From positions 917,253 through 981,252 of the forward strand of contig NZ_KB849236.1 in assembly GCF_000368045.1 (NCBI RefSeq): a stretch of DNA of 64,000 nucleotides, written 5' to 3'. Of the stretch, positions 16,562 to 26,014 are shown in pieces. The translations under genes and the position numbers were made by a program. The stretch is from Acinetobacter johnsonii CIP 64.6. GTDB lineage: Bacteria > Pseudomonadota > Gammaproteobacteria > Pseudomonadales > Moraxellaceae. The notes beneath the pieces were generated by a model, which saw nothing but the letters and a program-made list of their open reading frames with translations, made no database searches and had not been told where the DNA came from. The number at the start of each line of letters is the position of its first letter. Positions within the stretch are counted from its first letter, which is position 1.

Positions 16562-19339
16562 ATGTTAATGCGTTTTAAAACATTGAGTTTGTCGGTATTG
16601 CTACTTGGCTTTGGGGGCACAGTATGGGCACAACCCGTATTGGTAAAATCGGAACAGAAAATTGAAGAATATAAATTAGATAACGGTTTACGCATTATTC
16701 TTGCGCCAAACGATAAAGAAAATAAAGTGTATATGAACATGGTCTATTTGACTGGTTCATTGAACGACCCAAAAGGTAAGGGCGGTTTAGCGCACCTATT
16801 GGAACACTTAGCGTTCAAGGGGACTAAAAATGTTCCAGGGGACGAGTTTCAACGCCGTTTAGATCAATACGGTTTAATGAATAATGCCAGCACGGACTAT
16901 TATTCAACCAAATTTATTAATGTGGTTCGTCCTGAACAAAATGCAATTAATGAGCTAATTCATCTTGAAGCAGAGCGTATGGACGGTTTGGTGCTCCAAG
17001 AAAAAGATGTACCGTCGGAAATCGCGATTGTAAAACGCGAGCGTGAAGTCCGTATGGATCAGCCTTTTTCAGTGCTCATGGATCAGATGTGGAAGTCCGC
17101 TTATGGCAATCAATATTTAGGGCGTTTACCGATTGGTGATTTAAATGAGTTACAGTCAATCAAAATGGCTGAACTGAATAAGTTTTATCGTGACTGGTAT
17201 GCACCGAATAATGCGGTATTTGTCATTTCAGGTAAGTTTGACCAAGCTGCTGTACTGAAGCAGATAGATGAAAAGTTTAGTGCGATTAAAGCGCGTGCTG
17301 TGCCTGCGAAAGTCAAAGTGCCTGTCTTAGATGCCAGTAAGATTAAAGAACGCCAGTTTGTGGTGAAAAAGGGCAGTAATTTCGCCAAATATAATATCTA
17401 CCTGAATGGTAAAAACGAGAACATTAAGACCGCGTTGGCGGTGTCACCGTATTTATACACCATGCAACCCAGTGGGCATTTGTACCAAAGCATTGTAGAA
17501 ACGGGAACGGCGACAGCTGTTCAGTCGACCACATGGTTAGACCAAGATTTTAATATGGTGTTTATGGGCGCAGTTTATGCCCCCAACCATGATGTGAAGA
17601 AAGTCGAGTCGGCTTTGGTTACTGGTGTAGAAAAAACACCAAGCTTCAATGAGGTTGAGCTCAACCGTGTGAAGAGCATGATTAAAAATGCCCAAGAAAG
17701 CATGTTCAGCAGTGCAACGGCAGTCGGTGGCATGCTCAGTGACTATGTGGTTTCTGCCAATGGTGATTGGACACAATACTTTAAAGATCAGCAACAATTA
17801 CAACAGCTCAGCGTTACTGATGTGAACCAACGTTTAGATGACTTTTTAGTGCCTGAGCATCGTATTTCAGGCACTATTTTACCGACCCCAGAAGATCAGA
17901 AAAAAGCACTTGAACAAGCGGCAGCAGCGACCCCAGCAAAAACTTTAGACCAACAAGCCGTTGCTGAAGAACCATTGAAAGATATCAGTGCGTATAAGGC
18001 AGAAGTGGCTGGATATGTAAAAAGCTCAAAGCAATATTTAGAAAGTGCTGAAAAACAAATTCAGCGTGGCAAGTTAAAAAATGGCATGCAATATGCGCTG
18101 TACCCAAGTACTACGCGTGACGATAAGACCTATGCCACCATTTCAATTGACTTTGGTACTGCAGAAACTTTGTTTAATAAAGCAGAGTTGTTAGATCTGA
18201 CTTCTTATTTATTGCTCAGAGCATCAACTCAATATAGCTTGCAAGATATTGCCGATCATTCTATAGATGCGGGTGGTGGTGCAAGTGCAGCAAGTAATGG
18301 CAATGGGATTAATATTTCAATCGTGGCGAAGAAAGAAAAGTTTGATGAATTTTTTAACTTCGTGATTGATGTCCTTAAAAATCCAACCTTTGAACAAAGC
18401 CAGTTTGATTTGATTAAGTCACAAAGCTTAGCAAGTCTAGATCGACCGTATACTGAACCTGAAACTGTAGCGGCTTTAACCATTGCTCGTTTACTTGAAA
18501 CTTATCCAATTGGGGATATTCGACATCACTTCGAGCCTGAATATGTCAAGAAGCAGTATCAGACCGCAACACAAGCTCAGGTTAAACAGTTGTATCAGCA
18601 GTTTTTCGCGATGAATCATGCACAAATTTCGGTGACGGGTGTGATTGATACGAAAAAGATGAAAAAGACTTTAAATCAGGCTTTTGCAAACTGGAATTCG
18701 GCAGCGCCTTATCAGCGGATTACTTCTGACTTTACGGCATATAAAGCGCAGCGTGTACATGCACTGTCAGAGCAGCGTGAGTTTGGTAGCTATCAGAGCA
18801 TTATGACGTTCCCTGTGGGCACATACCACCCAGATGCACCTGCCTTACAGGTACTCGAGCACATCTTAGGTGAGTCACAATTATCTTCTCGTTTGGCGCA
18901 AGAGCTACGTGAAAAGAATGCCTTGGTCTATGGTTTTGGCAGCAGCATTTCGCTGGATGACTGGACGGAGTCAGGAGCGCTGACGATTGATGCAAACTAT
19001 AGCGCAGGTAAATCGGCTCAAGTGTCTCAGGCGGTCTATAAAGTGTTGAATGAGTTACTGGCAAAAGGCGTTACTGAACAGGAAGTGGAAGCTGCCAAGG
19101 CCGATATTTTGAAAAAGCGTGTGACTGCACTTGAAGATAGTCGCAATATCCATCGCATGCTGATTCCTCAAATGAAACGTAATCGTACTTTACTGGATCG
19201 TGAGCAGCGTGATTTAGCATTGGCCAAAATCAGTAGAGCTGATGTTGATGCAGTGATTCAGAAGTATATTAAGCTGGATCAGTTGGTTGAAGTGATGGCT
19301 GACCAATATGGCAAAGCGCAGCCAGCGTTGAAAAAGTAA
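16562..19339 (+). CDS. Periplasmic M16 family zinc protease (PqqL/FusC-like size)
   Basis: 925-residue insulinase-family protease. The signal peptide (about residues 1-23, ending VWA) places it in the periplasm. The inverted zinc motif HLLEH is at 78-82 and a downstream Glu ligand candidate lies in the acidic AIVKREREV region. Two M16 halves are present; the C-terminal half lacks HxxEH, as normal for this architecture. Length and domain plan match E. coli PqqL and Pectobacterium FusC, which work in iron acquisition by cleaving imported ferredoxin. The Fur-like site upstream supports that reading but the assignment is inference. Start ATG at 16562 or 16568; the ribosome site is weak. A strong terminator follows. 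Confidence 0.85.
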   Translation: MLMRFKTLSLSVLLLGFGGTVWAQPVLVKSEQKIEEYKLDNGLRIILAPNDKENKVYMNMVYLTGSLNDPKGKGGLAHLLEHLAFKGTKNVPGDEFQRRLDQYGLMNNASTDYYSTKFINVVRPEQNAINELIHLEAERMDGLVLQEKDVPSEIAIVKREREVRMDQPFSVLMDQMWKSAYGNQYLGRLPIGDLNELQSIKMAELNKFYRDWYAPNNAVFVISGKFDQAAVLKQIDEKFSAIKARAVPAKVKVPVLDASKIKERQFVVKKGSNFAKYNIYLNGKNENIKTALAVSPYLYTMQPSGHLYQSIVETGTATAVQSTTWLDQDFNMVFMGAVYAPNHDVKKVESALVTGVEKTPSFNEVELNRVKSMIKNAQESMFSSATAVGGMLSDYVVSANGDWTQYFKDQQQLQQLSVTDVNQRLDDFLVPEHRISGTILPTPEDQKKALEQAAAATPAKTLDQQAVAEEPLKDISAYKAEVAGYVKSSKQYLESAEKQIQRGKLKNGMQYALYPSTTRDDKTYATISIDFGTAETLFNKAELLDLTSYLLLRASTQYSLQDIADHSIDAGGGASAASNGNGINISIVAKKEKFDEFFNFVIDVLKNPTFEQSQFDLIKSQSLASLDRPYTEPETVAALTIARLLETYPIGDIRHHFEPEYVKKQYQTATQAQVKQLYQQFFAMNHAQISVTGVIDTKKMKKTLNQAFANWNSAAPYQRITSDFTAYKAQRVHALSEQREFGSYQSIMTFPVGTYHPDAPALQVLEHILGESQLSSRLAQELREKNALVYGFGSSISLDDWTESGALTIDANYSAGKSAQVSQAVYKVLNELLAKGVTEQEVEAAKADILKKRVTALEDSRNIHRMLIPQMKRNRTLLDREQRDLALAKISRADVDAVIQKYIKLDQLVEVMADQYGKAQPALKK

Positions 19340-19357
19340 AGATTTCAGTTCTCAGCT

Positions 19358-19391
19358 AAAAAGAACCCCTCAAAATTGAGGGGTTCTTTTT
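19358..19391. terminator. Strong bidirectional terminator
   Basis: Perfect 14-bp stem AAAAAGAACCCCTC / GAGGGGTTCTTTTT with a 6-nt loop, between the convergent M16 and amidohydrolase genes. Confidence 0.92.
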
Positions 19392-19419
19392 GTCATAGGT
19401 TTTGTGAATTAATTTTCAA

Positions 19420-20484
19420 TTAAAGCCGATAAAACTGTTTGGCATTGTGATGGAATACGCGCTCTAAAGCATCAGGCTCATAGGCAGCGACGACATCGCT
19501 AAAGGCATCGATAATATTCACTAACGATGTATTGACCGAATCCATAGGAAAGTTCGAGGCAAACATTACCCGATAGGTTCCAAAACAGGCAAGGGCATGT
19601 GTAATCATGGGATGTGCAAGGTCAAAGACTTCTTGTTTGGAAGCCAGTCGGCCTTCTTTATGAAAACGATGTCCTAATACAGGCATGAAAAGCCCCGACA
19701 TTTTGGTATAGACATTTGGATAGCTTGCAAGTTCAGCTAAGTCGTCTTTCCAACGAAAGAAAATATTTTCCCGCGCTGTTTGTGTCATCCCTGTATTTGC
19801 ACCAATTGGACCAAATAAACCTGCGGGTGTACCTAGATGGTCTAGCACAATGGAAGTTTCAGGGAACTGCTTGGCCAGATAAATCACATCTTCAAGCTGT
19901 GTGGAATAAACCCAAGCATCAAAACTCAAGTTGTATTGGGACAGCACTTCGAAGCCTTTGAGAAATTTTTTATTGCGATATAAGTGTGGCTCATCTGTCC
20001 ACGAATGGATTGCTTTGTCTTCATGAAAAGACGCCATTTTACGAATACCACGAAAGTGTGGTGAAGCTTTATGGTGTAATTTTAGGATTTTTTTAAAGTT
20101 ACGATCACGTGGGTCAGCTGTTGCGACAATGCCACCCAATTTGACCGTATCTGCCCCAAAAGCTAAAGACTCGATAAACTGAGTTTCCTCAACCACACCT
20201 TTACCTTTGCTGTGATGCCAACTGGCTTCAACATGTACCACTTGCTCTACTGTGTATGGGCCAGTATCGAGTTTATAGTCTTGGGGCAAATAAGGACGTG
20301 TGATATGACGGGTTAGGCCTAGGGTTTCAATCAGATCTTTAGGTTTCACCAAACGAACCATTTTGTCCAAAAGCTTAGGATGCTTACCCAATAATTTGAC
20401 TGCCAAAGCCGCTGCATGTGGCGTGTTATAGGGGTCCCACTGATGGATGTGCGGATCGATGAGTGCAAAGTCCAAATGCTGCAT
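19420..20484 (-). CDS. Amidohydrolase_2 family metal-dependent hydrolase
   Basis: 354-residue TIM-barrel hydrolase of the amidohydrolase-2 family. The N-terminal metal motif is DPHIHQWDP; a later conserved histidine/aspartate pair is in VLDHLGTP, and FASNFPMD carries the C-terminal barrel Asp. Homologues include lactonases and decarboxylases; the substrate here is unknown. The gene stands alone, convergent with the M16 protease. A small IR (ATTTCGT / ACGAAAT) lies between its start and the upstream gene's terminator. Confidence 0.85.
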   Translation of the reverse strand: MQHLDFALIDPHIHQWDPYNTPHAAALAVKLLGKHPKLLDKMVRLVKPKDLIETLGLTRHITRPYLPQDYKLDTGPYTVEQVVHVEASWHHSKGKGVVEETQFIESLAFGADTVKLGGIVATADPRDRNFKKILKLHHKASPHFRGIRKMASFHEDKAIHSWTDEPHLYRNKKFLKGFEVLSQYNLSFDAWVYSTQLEDVIYLAKQFPETSIVLDHLGTPAGLFGPIGANTGMTQTARENIFFRWKDDLAELASYPNVYTKMSGLFMPVLGHRFHKEGRLASKQEVFDLAHPMITHALACFGTYRVMFASNFPMDSVNTSLVNIIDAFSDVVAAYEPDALERVFHHNAKQFYRL

Positions 20485-20577
20485 GTTCTTCCCTAAGTCA
20501 TATTCCTTAGCGATTACCTTACTGTAAATTGAGGTGTTGCAACATTGTATTTCGTTTCAAATACGACGAAATGAAAA

Positions 20578-20598
20578 AAGCCTGCACGAAGCAGGCTT
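20578..20598 (-). terminator. Rho-independent terminator of the DUF3144 gene
   Basis: AAGCCTGC / GCAGGCTT stem with a 5-nt loop. On the minus strand it is followed by a T run (20579 to 20574). Confidence 0.85.
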
Positions 20599-20605
20599 GG
20601 ATTGA

Positions 20606-21001
20606 TCAGTGATCGTGTTTGTGGTCATGCTTATTGGCATGAAATTCTTCGTTATGACGGAAACGAAGGTAGTTTTCAAACTGTTCACAGTATTCGTCAT
20701 AGTTGTCTTCAAGCATCATTTGGAACTGCTGCAAAATATAAGACATCACTTGCTCTTTGGCATCACGCATTTCATCGCCATCTTTAAAGTTGTTGGCTGC
20801 CACCCACGTGTTAAAACGGGCTGTACCAAACAACATCGCAGCACTCACTTGGCCACGTATTTCAGCAGGTTTCACTTGTGAACCTTTTTCAGTGCGACAA
20901 AAATCGTTGGCTTGCTTAATAAATTCATCTGCACGTTCAAAAAAAGCAGCATTCAACGCTTCTTCTTCGGTTACATCTGTTGCTTCAATCTTCTGAACCA
21001 T
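20606..21001 (-). CDS. DUF3144-like protein with His-rich tail
   Basis: 131-residue soluble, acidic, mostly helical protein. The middle (FFERADEFIKQANDF, then AAMLFGTARFNTWVAANNF) resembles DUF3144. The C-terminal 20 or so residues are rich in His, Asp and Lys, ending HDHKHDH, which could bind metal ions or be simple low-complexity sequence. No catalytic motif is visible. It has its own terminator and faces the 210-residue gene upstream, divergently. Confidence 0.7.
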   Translation of the reverse strand: MVQKIEATDVTEEEALNAAFFERADEFIKQANDFCRTEKGSQVKPAEIRGQVSAAMLFGTARFNTWVAANNFKDGDEMRDAKEQVMSYILQQFQMMLEDNYDEYCEQFENYLRFRHNEEFHANKHDHKHDH

Positions 21002-21115
21002 GAACTTGTCCTAAAATACATAAATAACTCAGACTGCATTATAGGCAAAGCCTTGCAGAAACTAAACCTTTGCCTTAATCTAAAAATAGCCTAAGCGATA
21101 AAATAGAGAATATCC

Positions 21116-21748
21116 ATGCAAGACGCGATTGCTGTACAAAGTTTAAAAAGTGATATTGCCTTATTGCGTCAAAATATTTGGCCACCACAAAATTTAGCCA
21201 ATGTTGGAGACTTACCAATCTATTATGGTACGAAAGCGGAAGTCGAGGACTACTATCTTCAGTGGACGGGTTTGATTGAGCGGGCACAAGACTTGTTCCA
21301 ACCTTTTATGGAAGATGAAGTGTTGGATGCAATTCATTTACCTAGTCATTTGAACTTACCACTGTTTTATTTTCACGTCGATCGTATTCGGATTAATAAA
21401 ACCCGCGCCAAAGAGTCTAAAAGTTTTCGTGGCATTGCGAGCTTAATTGAAAAATGTGGGCAGTTTGAGCCAGAGCAAGTCCAAGCCATGCGCGCTTGGT
21501 TGGACAGCGATGATAACGCTGCCTTGGTTGCGCATAGGGAATTTATTGACCTCAGAACCTATGTGTTTCAGCATGGGCAGAGTGAATATACCCGTACCCG
21601 ATTTTATGTAAATGGTATTGTGTTAAGTACCGAAGCACATTTTGAGTTGGTCGATGCTCGAGACAAACCACGTAAACAGCGCAGTGATAGCTATAACGAC
21701 CCCTTAGCAGACAACAATACGTGGAAAGTATACGGCAAGTATCGCTAA
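21116..21748 (+). CDS. Conserved hypothetical protein, 210 residues
   Basis: I do not recognise this family. The protein is soluble, with no signal peptide or membrane segment. It is rich in aromatic and charged residues, and ends in a basic, Ser/Asn-rich segment (RKQRSDSYNDP...KYR). A YFHVDRIRINKTRAKESK stretch in the middle is basic. It starts at ATG 21116, divergently from the DUF3144 gene with about 115 bp between starts. The long intact frame with good codon use supports a real gene. Confidence 0.65.
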   Translation: MQDAIAVQSLKSDIALLRQNIWPPQNLANVGDLPIYYGTKAEVEDYYLQWTGLIERAQDLFQPFMEDEVLDAIHLPSHLNLPLFYFHVDRIRINKTRAKESKSFRGIASLIEKCGQFEPEQVQAMRAWLDSDDNAALVAHREFIDLRTYVFQHGQSEYTRTRFYVNGIVLSTEAHFELVDARDKPRKQRSDSYNDPLADNNTWKVYGKYR

Positions 21749-21816
21749 CTTAATTTCCCGTAGAAAATGGACTGCTTTGAGTCTTTCTCGGTTGATGTGT
21801 GTTTTGATTTAAACGT

Positions 21817-23277
21817 CTATTTCAACTTTTTGATTTGACTGAACTGCCTCAGCTCTTGTTCAACCAATTTTAGCATTCTATTTTTTTCCGCGGCGATCCA
21901 TCCTGTGGCAAAATTATAAGCGGCTTCTGGTTCCGGGGCCTGTTGAAATAAAGCGTCTGCAACCACCAAATCATTATAGTGCCCCAAGCTTTCCTGAACT
22001 GCTTTGAGTTTTTTTAAATAGGTTTTTAATGCTTTTGCATCGAGTAAAGACGCCACAAACTCAATGCTATAACGCAGTTGTTTGACTTGCTTACGAACGC
22101 GGTGTTTTTCCTCATCTTCAAGCTGGCTAAAGTGCTCGGCATGTGCGCATATTTTATGGTGTAAAGCTTGTATCACTTTGAGTGCATGTTTTTTCAGTTT
22201 GCTTTTTGAAGGCGAATCTAGTTCTTGCTCTGTAAATAAAATTAATTCAAGCCAAAGTTGCGTCGTTTCTGGTCGTTGGAACAGGGCGCAGACATCAGAG
22301 ATTGCTTCTGTACTTGGTGCAAGATGGTCTAATAGATAACCTGCCTCAATCAGTTGGGGGAGTAAATCTTCGTTCAGCGCATCGATGTCGCGGGTTCCAC
22401 CTAAGGCTTGAAAAATAGTGGTGAGTTCCGTGTTCCAGTGTGGTTGAATGTCCTCCGACCATGCAGCAAAACTTTTCAGTGCGGTACGTAAACGGCGGAT
22501 TGCCACGCGGGCTTGGTGCACATGCTCACTGGAGTACTGCTGTCGAGCAATTGAACTGGCATTGGGAAGTAAGTGCTGTAAGCAATTGGCCACTATGCTT
22601 TGTAGCGTTTCAGCTTCGCTTGAGGTTTTGTTCAGTACAAGAAGTGTTTGATACTGTGCAGGAAAGCAACTTTTCTGACGAACAGCTAGAAGGCCATAGT
22701 CAGATTTACTGTGTGTGTCGAGCGACAGTTTATACTTTTGAATCCAAGGTCGTATAAATGCGATTAAATCTTCTATCGATCCTTGTTTTAATTCAAATTC
22801 GATCTCGAAAATATCAACACTGCTTTGTTCTTTAAAAATTTTTCCAATATCGAGAGCAATTTCAACTGTACTGTTTCCAACATCCTGCAAAACGCGTAAA
22901 CGTTGGATCTTGGTTTCAAAGAGCAATTCAAGGGTTGGAAGTGGAAGCCCCAAAGCGCGTTTTAATTTTTTATAGGCAGCAGGATAAGCTTCATAGTTAT
23001 CTAAGTCGAGTGTAGTCGTCTCAGGTGGCGCTATATCAAATTCAAGTTCCAAGCGACTCAATGCTTTTGCGGTATTCAGTGCTTTGAAGGTTTGTTTCCA
23101 TTCATCATTTTCCTGCCGACGTCGAATCGCGATGCAATGCTTAGCAAGTGTTTGATCCGCTGTATCAAAGTATTGGGCTGCTAAATGAATCGGCTCAGCC
23201 TTGAGCAGTGTAAAGGCTTTTTGCAAGGCCTTACGCTTCTTAACTGGAACTTGAAACTTAAATTCAATCTCTTGCAT
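21817..23277 (-). CDS. CYTH and CHAD domain protein, intact copy
   Basis: 486 residues: N-terminal CYTH (triphosphate tunnel) domain, about 1-200, beginning with the ExExK signature EIEFK; then a helical CHAD domain, about 230-480. The CHAD basic surface is intact: HVHQARVAIRRLRTAL and HRVRKQVKQLRYSIEF. CYTH proteins of this architecture are inorganic triphosphatases, and CHAD domains bind polyphosphate, so a role in polyphosphate metabolism or granule binding is likely. A second gene of identical length lies 398 bp upstream on the same strand. The ribosome site is weak. Confidence 0.88.
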   Translation of the reverse strand: MQEIEFKFQVPVKKRKALQKAFTLLKAEPIHLAAQYFDTADQTLAKHCIAIRRRQENDEWKQTFKALNTAKALSRLELEFDIAPPETTTLDLDNYEAYPAAYKKLKRALGLPLPTLELLFETKIQRLRVLQDVGNSTVEIALDIGKIFKEQSSVDIFEIEFELKQGSIEDLIAFIRPWIQKYKLSLDTHSKSDYGLLAVRQKSCFPAQYQTLLVLNKTSSEAETLQSIVANCLQHLLPNASSIARQQYSSEHVHQARVAIRRLRTALKSFAAWSEDIQPHWNTELTTIFQALGGTRDIDALNEDLLPQLIEAGYLLDHLAPSTEAISDVCALFQRPETTQLWLELILFTEQELDSPSKSKLKKHALKVIQALHHKICAHAEHFSQLEDEEKHRVRKQVKQLRYSIEFVASLLDAKALKTYLKKLKAVQESLGHYNDLVVADALFQQAPEPEAAYNFATGWIAAEKNRMLKLVEQELRQFSQIKKLK

Positions 23278-23675
23278 AGCCCATGACTCATGACAACCTA
23301 CGTTTTACTATATGCTAAATTGAATAAAAAAAAGACAAATTTTAAATGTGTATAAGTTAAAAGAGCAGAAATAGTGTGCTAGATGTCACTTTTAAAATGA
23401 GATGGTCGTCAGAAATATGCAGAGTTAATAAGTACAGATGGTTACATCGAAGTGATAATAAATTTACATTGAGTAGGAATGTATAGGTTTACTTTTTAAG
23501 AATAAAAATGAATATAAAGCCTGTATTGTTCTGATAATAGGCCGCTTTGTCATAGATAAATTAGTGGTTTAGATATACCAACCACGATCTTCTATCGTGG
23601 TTTTCGGCTTGTCAGGCCTTGTGGAGGATGGATAGCAGTCATGTATTTAACATGACTGCTTTGGTATATAGAGCG
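23278..23675. other. Intergenic region between the CYTH-CHAD paralogues
   Basis: 398 bp without a supported gene. The part next to the upstream gene's stop codon folds into a multibranch structure (23573-23669, listed separately). The rest is AT-rich and shows no feature I can support. Confidence 0.6.
23573..23669. other. Multibranch stem-loop element in the 3' flank of the degenerate CYTH gene
   Basis: An outer 9-bp stem ATATACCAA / TTGGTATAT encloses three hairpins: CCACGAT / ATCGTGG (23582-23600), a small GGCTT / AGGCC with 3-nt loop (23606-23618), and a perfect 11-bp AGCAGTCATGT / ACATGACTGCT (23634-23660). The right arm ends 6 nt from the stop codon of the minus-strand gene. It may stabilise or terminate that mRNA, though neither strand has a proper T tract after the whole structure. 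Confidence 0.5.
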
Positions 23676-25136
23676 TTATTTTAAGAATTTACGGCTGACT
23701 AAGAACTGTTCTGTCGCTTCTAAAAGCTTATCGGCATAAACTTCAAGCTTTGCCGTGAGCCAACCCAAAACAAACCAATCACTGGCTTCAAGTTCTGTCT
23801 GTTGAATGTACGCAGCAGAAGTCGCCAAGATTTGATATTCATGTGCGGCTTGTTGGGCATCATTCAACGCTTTACTGTATTTCTGCAAATTTTTCACATC
23901 ATAAATGGATGTTAAAATAGGAAAGCTAAACTTCAATTCCTTAATTTTCTGTGCCAATACATCTAAGCTTTCAAAGTGGCTAATATCTGCAGCATTTAAG
24001 CTTTCTTGTAGCTGTCGATATTGGTTTTGCAGGGTATTGTGCGCATAGGTTTTTAAATCCTGCTTTTGCACCTGATCATGTGAACTTAAACTAAAGGTCA
24101 ATAATTCAAGATAATGATGTACATTCTGTGTCGATTTAACTAAGTTACCAAGCTTTTCTTGAGCATATAAAATGTCTTTGGCTAGATTTTCAGTGGTGGT
24201 TGGGTTCTGAAGAAAAGCGCCTAAGGTACTTTGCATATGCTGCAAATGTTGTAAATGATCAAACTGATGCTTAAATGCAGCAAGTTGCATCGCCCATTTA
24301 TCAGAAATATTGCTATTCCAGTCCTTAAACAAAGCTAAGGTCAATTGTAAGTGCTCTAAAGCGGTTTGTGCCTGATCAATATGGCTTTGCTCAGCAACAC
24401 CTGCCGAAATTGCAGCAATATTCGGCAGTAAATGCTGCATTTGCTGACCAATCAACAAACTCAGGTTATGTGCCGCACTTTCTTTTTTCGATAAGACAAA
24501 CTCTTTTTCAAAACGTGCTGGACTTACGGTTTGCTCAAGTGCCAGTAGATTACCCATTTCGGCTTTGCTGCGGACATCTAACCATAGTTGATACTTTTTC
24601 ACCCATTCAAAACTAAAAGCCAAAAGTGACTGAACAGAGCCTGATTTGAGTTCGAATTCTACCTCATGGATGGTCTGTTCTCGACCAGATGCACGAACCA
24701 CTCCAACATCCAAACAGACTTCAATTTCAGCGTCTTCAAATTCAATGACGCGATAGGTACGTTGGATGTCCGTTTCAAATGTGAGCTTTAACGCAGCTGC
24801 ATCTGAGCCTAAAGCTTGGGTTAAAATTTGCTGAGCCTCTGGAATAGCGTCATAAATGCTTAAGTCCAGTACAGGAGATGACTCTAACTCACCCAAATTA
24901 TGATTATGTTCAAAACGGTGTAAATGACTTTTACCTGCGGCTTTGAGGGTTTGAATCCAGCAAGTACCTTCAAGACGCTGACGCAAAGCTGCGCCGTGTT
25001 GGGCCAAGAGGCGATCAGGCGTGTCAAAATACTTGGCTTGAAGTTGAATCGTTTCAGATTTTTTAGGATCTAAAGTTTTAAGAAGGGCGGTACGTCGTGT
25101 TTCGCTAATCTGAAATTTTAATTCAATTTCAACCAT
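23676..25136 (-). CDS. CYTH domain protein with degenerate CHAD domain
   Basis: Paralogue of the neighbouring CYTH-CHAD gene, also 486 residues. The CYTH half keeps the ExExK signature (EIELK) and YFDTPDRLLAQHGAALRQR. The CHAD half has lost the basic residues: the helix that reads ARVAIRRLRTAL in the sister protein is here AQTALEHLQLTL, and the second basic helix is also acidic or neutral. It therefore probably no longer binds polyphosphate in the usual way. Start ATG follows AGGAA. It may be a regulatory or decayed duplicate. The open frame is fully intact, which argues for retained function. Confidence 0.82.
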   Translation of the reverse strand: MVEIELKFQISETRRTALLKTLDPKKSETIQLQAKYFDTPDRLLAQHGAALRQRLEGTCWIQTLKAAGKSHLHRFEHNHNLGELESSPVLDLSIYDAIPEAQQILTQALGSDAAALKLTFETDIQRTYRVIEFEDAEIEVCLDVGVVRASGREQTIHEVEFELKSGSVQSLLAFSFEWVKKYQLWLDVRSKAEMGNLLALEQTVSPARFEKEFVLSKKESAAHNLSLLIGQQMQHLLPNIAAISAGVAEQSHIDQAQTALEHLQLTLALFKDWNSNISDKWAMQLAAFKHQFDHLQHLQHMQSTLGAFLQNPTTTENLAKDILYAQEKLGNLVKSTQNVHHYLELLTFSLSSHDQVQKQDLKTYAHNTLQNQYRQLQESLNAADISHFESLDVLAQKIKELKFSFPILTSIYDVKNLQKYSKALNDAQQAAHEYQILATSAAYIQQTELEASDWFVLGWLTAKLEVYADKLLEATEQFLVSRKFLK

Positions 25137-25422
25137 GAAAAATTCCTAATTTGAGGGGCTAGGTCAGTGCCAAGCCTTTATGTATTTAGATGCATGATCT
25201 GTAGTTTGTTTTTATGTGCGCTAAAGGCACACCAATGGACCACTGGATTGTAGCGAAAAAGAGACAGTATGTAAGACTTGACGACACAATAAAACAAAGT
25301 TGCAGTGCGAGATTGATCAAAAAACAATTCTGTTTTTAGTGGACGCGCGCCCAGAGGCGATTGCACTTTGCAGATTGCATATTTTCAGCTATGTTGGTAA
25401 AAAACTATCAGGATGATGACAG

Positions 25423-25806
25423 ATGAATGCTCAGGTTGAACCGAAACAGGAACATGACGCTGAACCTAATTTTCAATTGCCGATTAAGGACTATCAACAG
25501 TTTTATCGTTTTTATCTAACAGAGCACCGCAACATCATGAGTCGTCGGCTACATGTCGCGGGCAGTTCAATTGGACTGTACTTTTTCTCTAAAGCCATAC
25601 TTAAACGTAAGCCGCGTTATTTTATATACGGCTTAGTCTCTGGCTATGCCTGTGCGTGGGTAGGTCATTTTGTTTTTGAAAAAAATAAGCCAGCTAGTTT
25701 TAAACAGCCTTTGTATAGTTTTATTTCTGACTGGCGCATGTTTTCCGATGTTTTACGTGGAAATTTAAGCTTACAAGATCGTGCTTTGGATAAAATTCCA
25801 AGTTAG
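25423..25806 (+). CDS. DUF962 (Mpo1-like) membrane protein
   Basis: 127 residues with the DUF962/Mpo1 signature: EHRNIMSRRLHVAGSSIG, two short hydrophobic segments, then GHFVFEKNKPASF and PLYSFISDWRMF. Yeast Mpo1 is an iron-dependent dioxygenase in 2-hydroxy fatty acid alpha-oxidation; the conserved His residues in EHRN, RRLH and GHF agree with metal binding. Bacterial function is unproven. Start ATG at 25423; ribosome site weak. A terminator follows at 25962. Confidence 0.85.
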   Translation: MNAQVEPKQEHDAEPNFQLPIKDYQQFYRFYLTEHRNIMSRRLHVAGSSIGLYFFSKAILKRKPRYFIYGLVSGYACAWVGHFVFEKNKPASFKQPLYSFISDWRMFSDVLRGNLSLQDRALDKIPS

Positions 25807-25961
25807 TGAAGCACTTTGTGACTTCATCATGAAAGTTTTATTAAAAGTTTGAAATTAACAGTTGCAAAGTATGAGTTAATGTTCTAATAATGAGATCGTT
25901 GTTTATATTTTCACCAAATAATATATAAGTGCTTTGAACCTTAAAGTGCTTTTAGTTTTCC

Positions 25962-25994
25962 AAGCCTAGAGTGACCTTCTCTAGGCTTTTTTTA
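25962..25994 (+). terminator. Rho-independent terminator
   Basis: AAGCCTAGAG / CTCTAGGCTT perfect 10-bp stem followed by a T run; 150 bp after the DUF962 gene. Confidence 0.88.
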
Positions 25995-26014
25995 TATGGA
26001 CGCTAAGTAAAAAT

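Noticed and set aside
25178..25366. 62-codon minus-strand frame between the CYTH and DUF962 genes
   Set aside because: No ribosome site, mixed composition and no family features.
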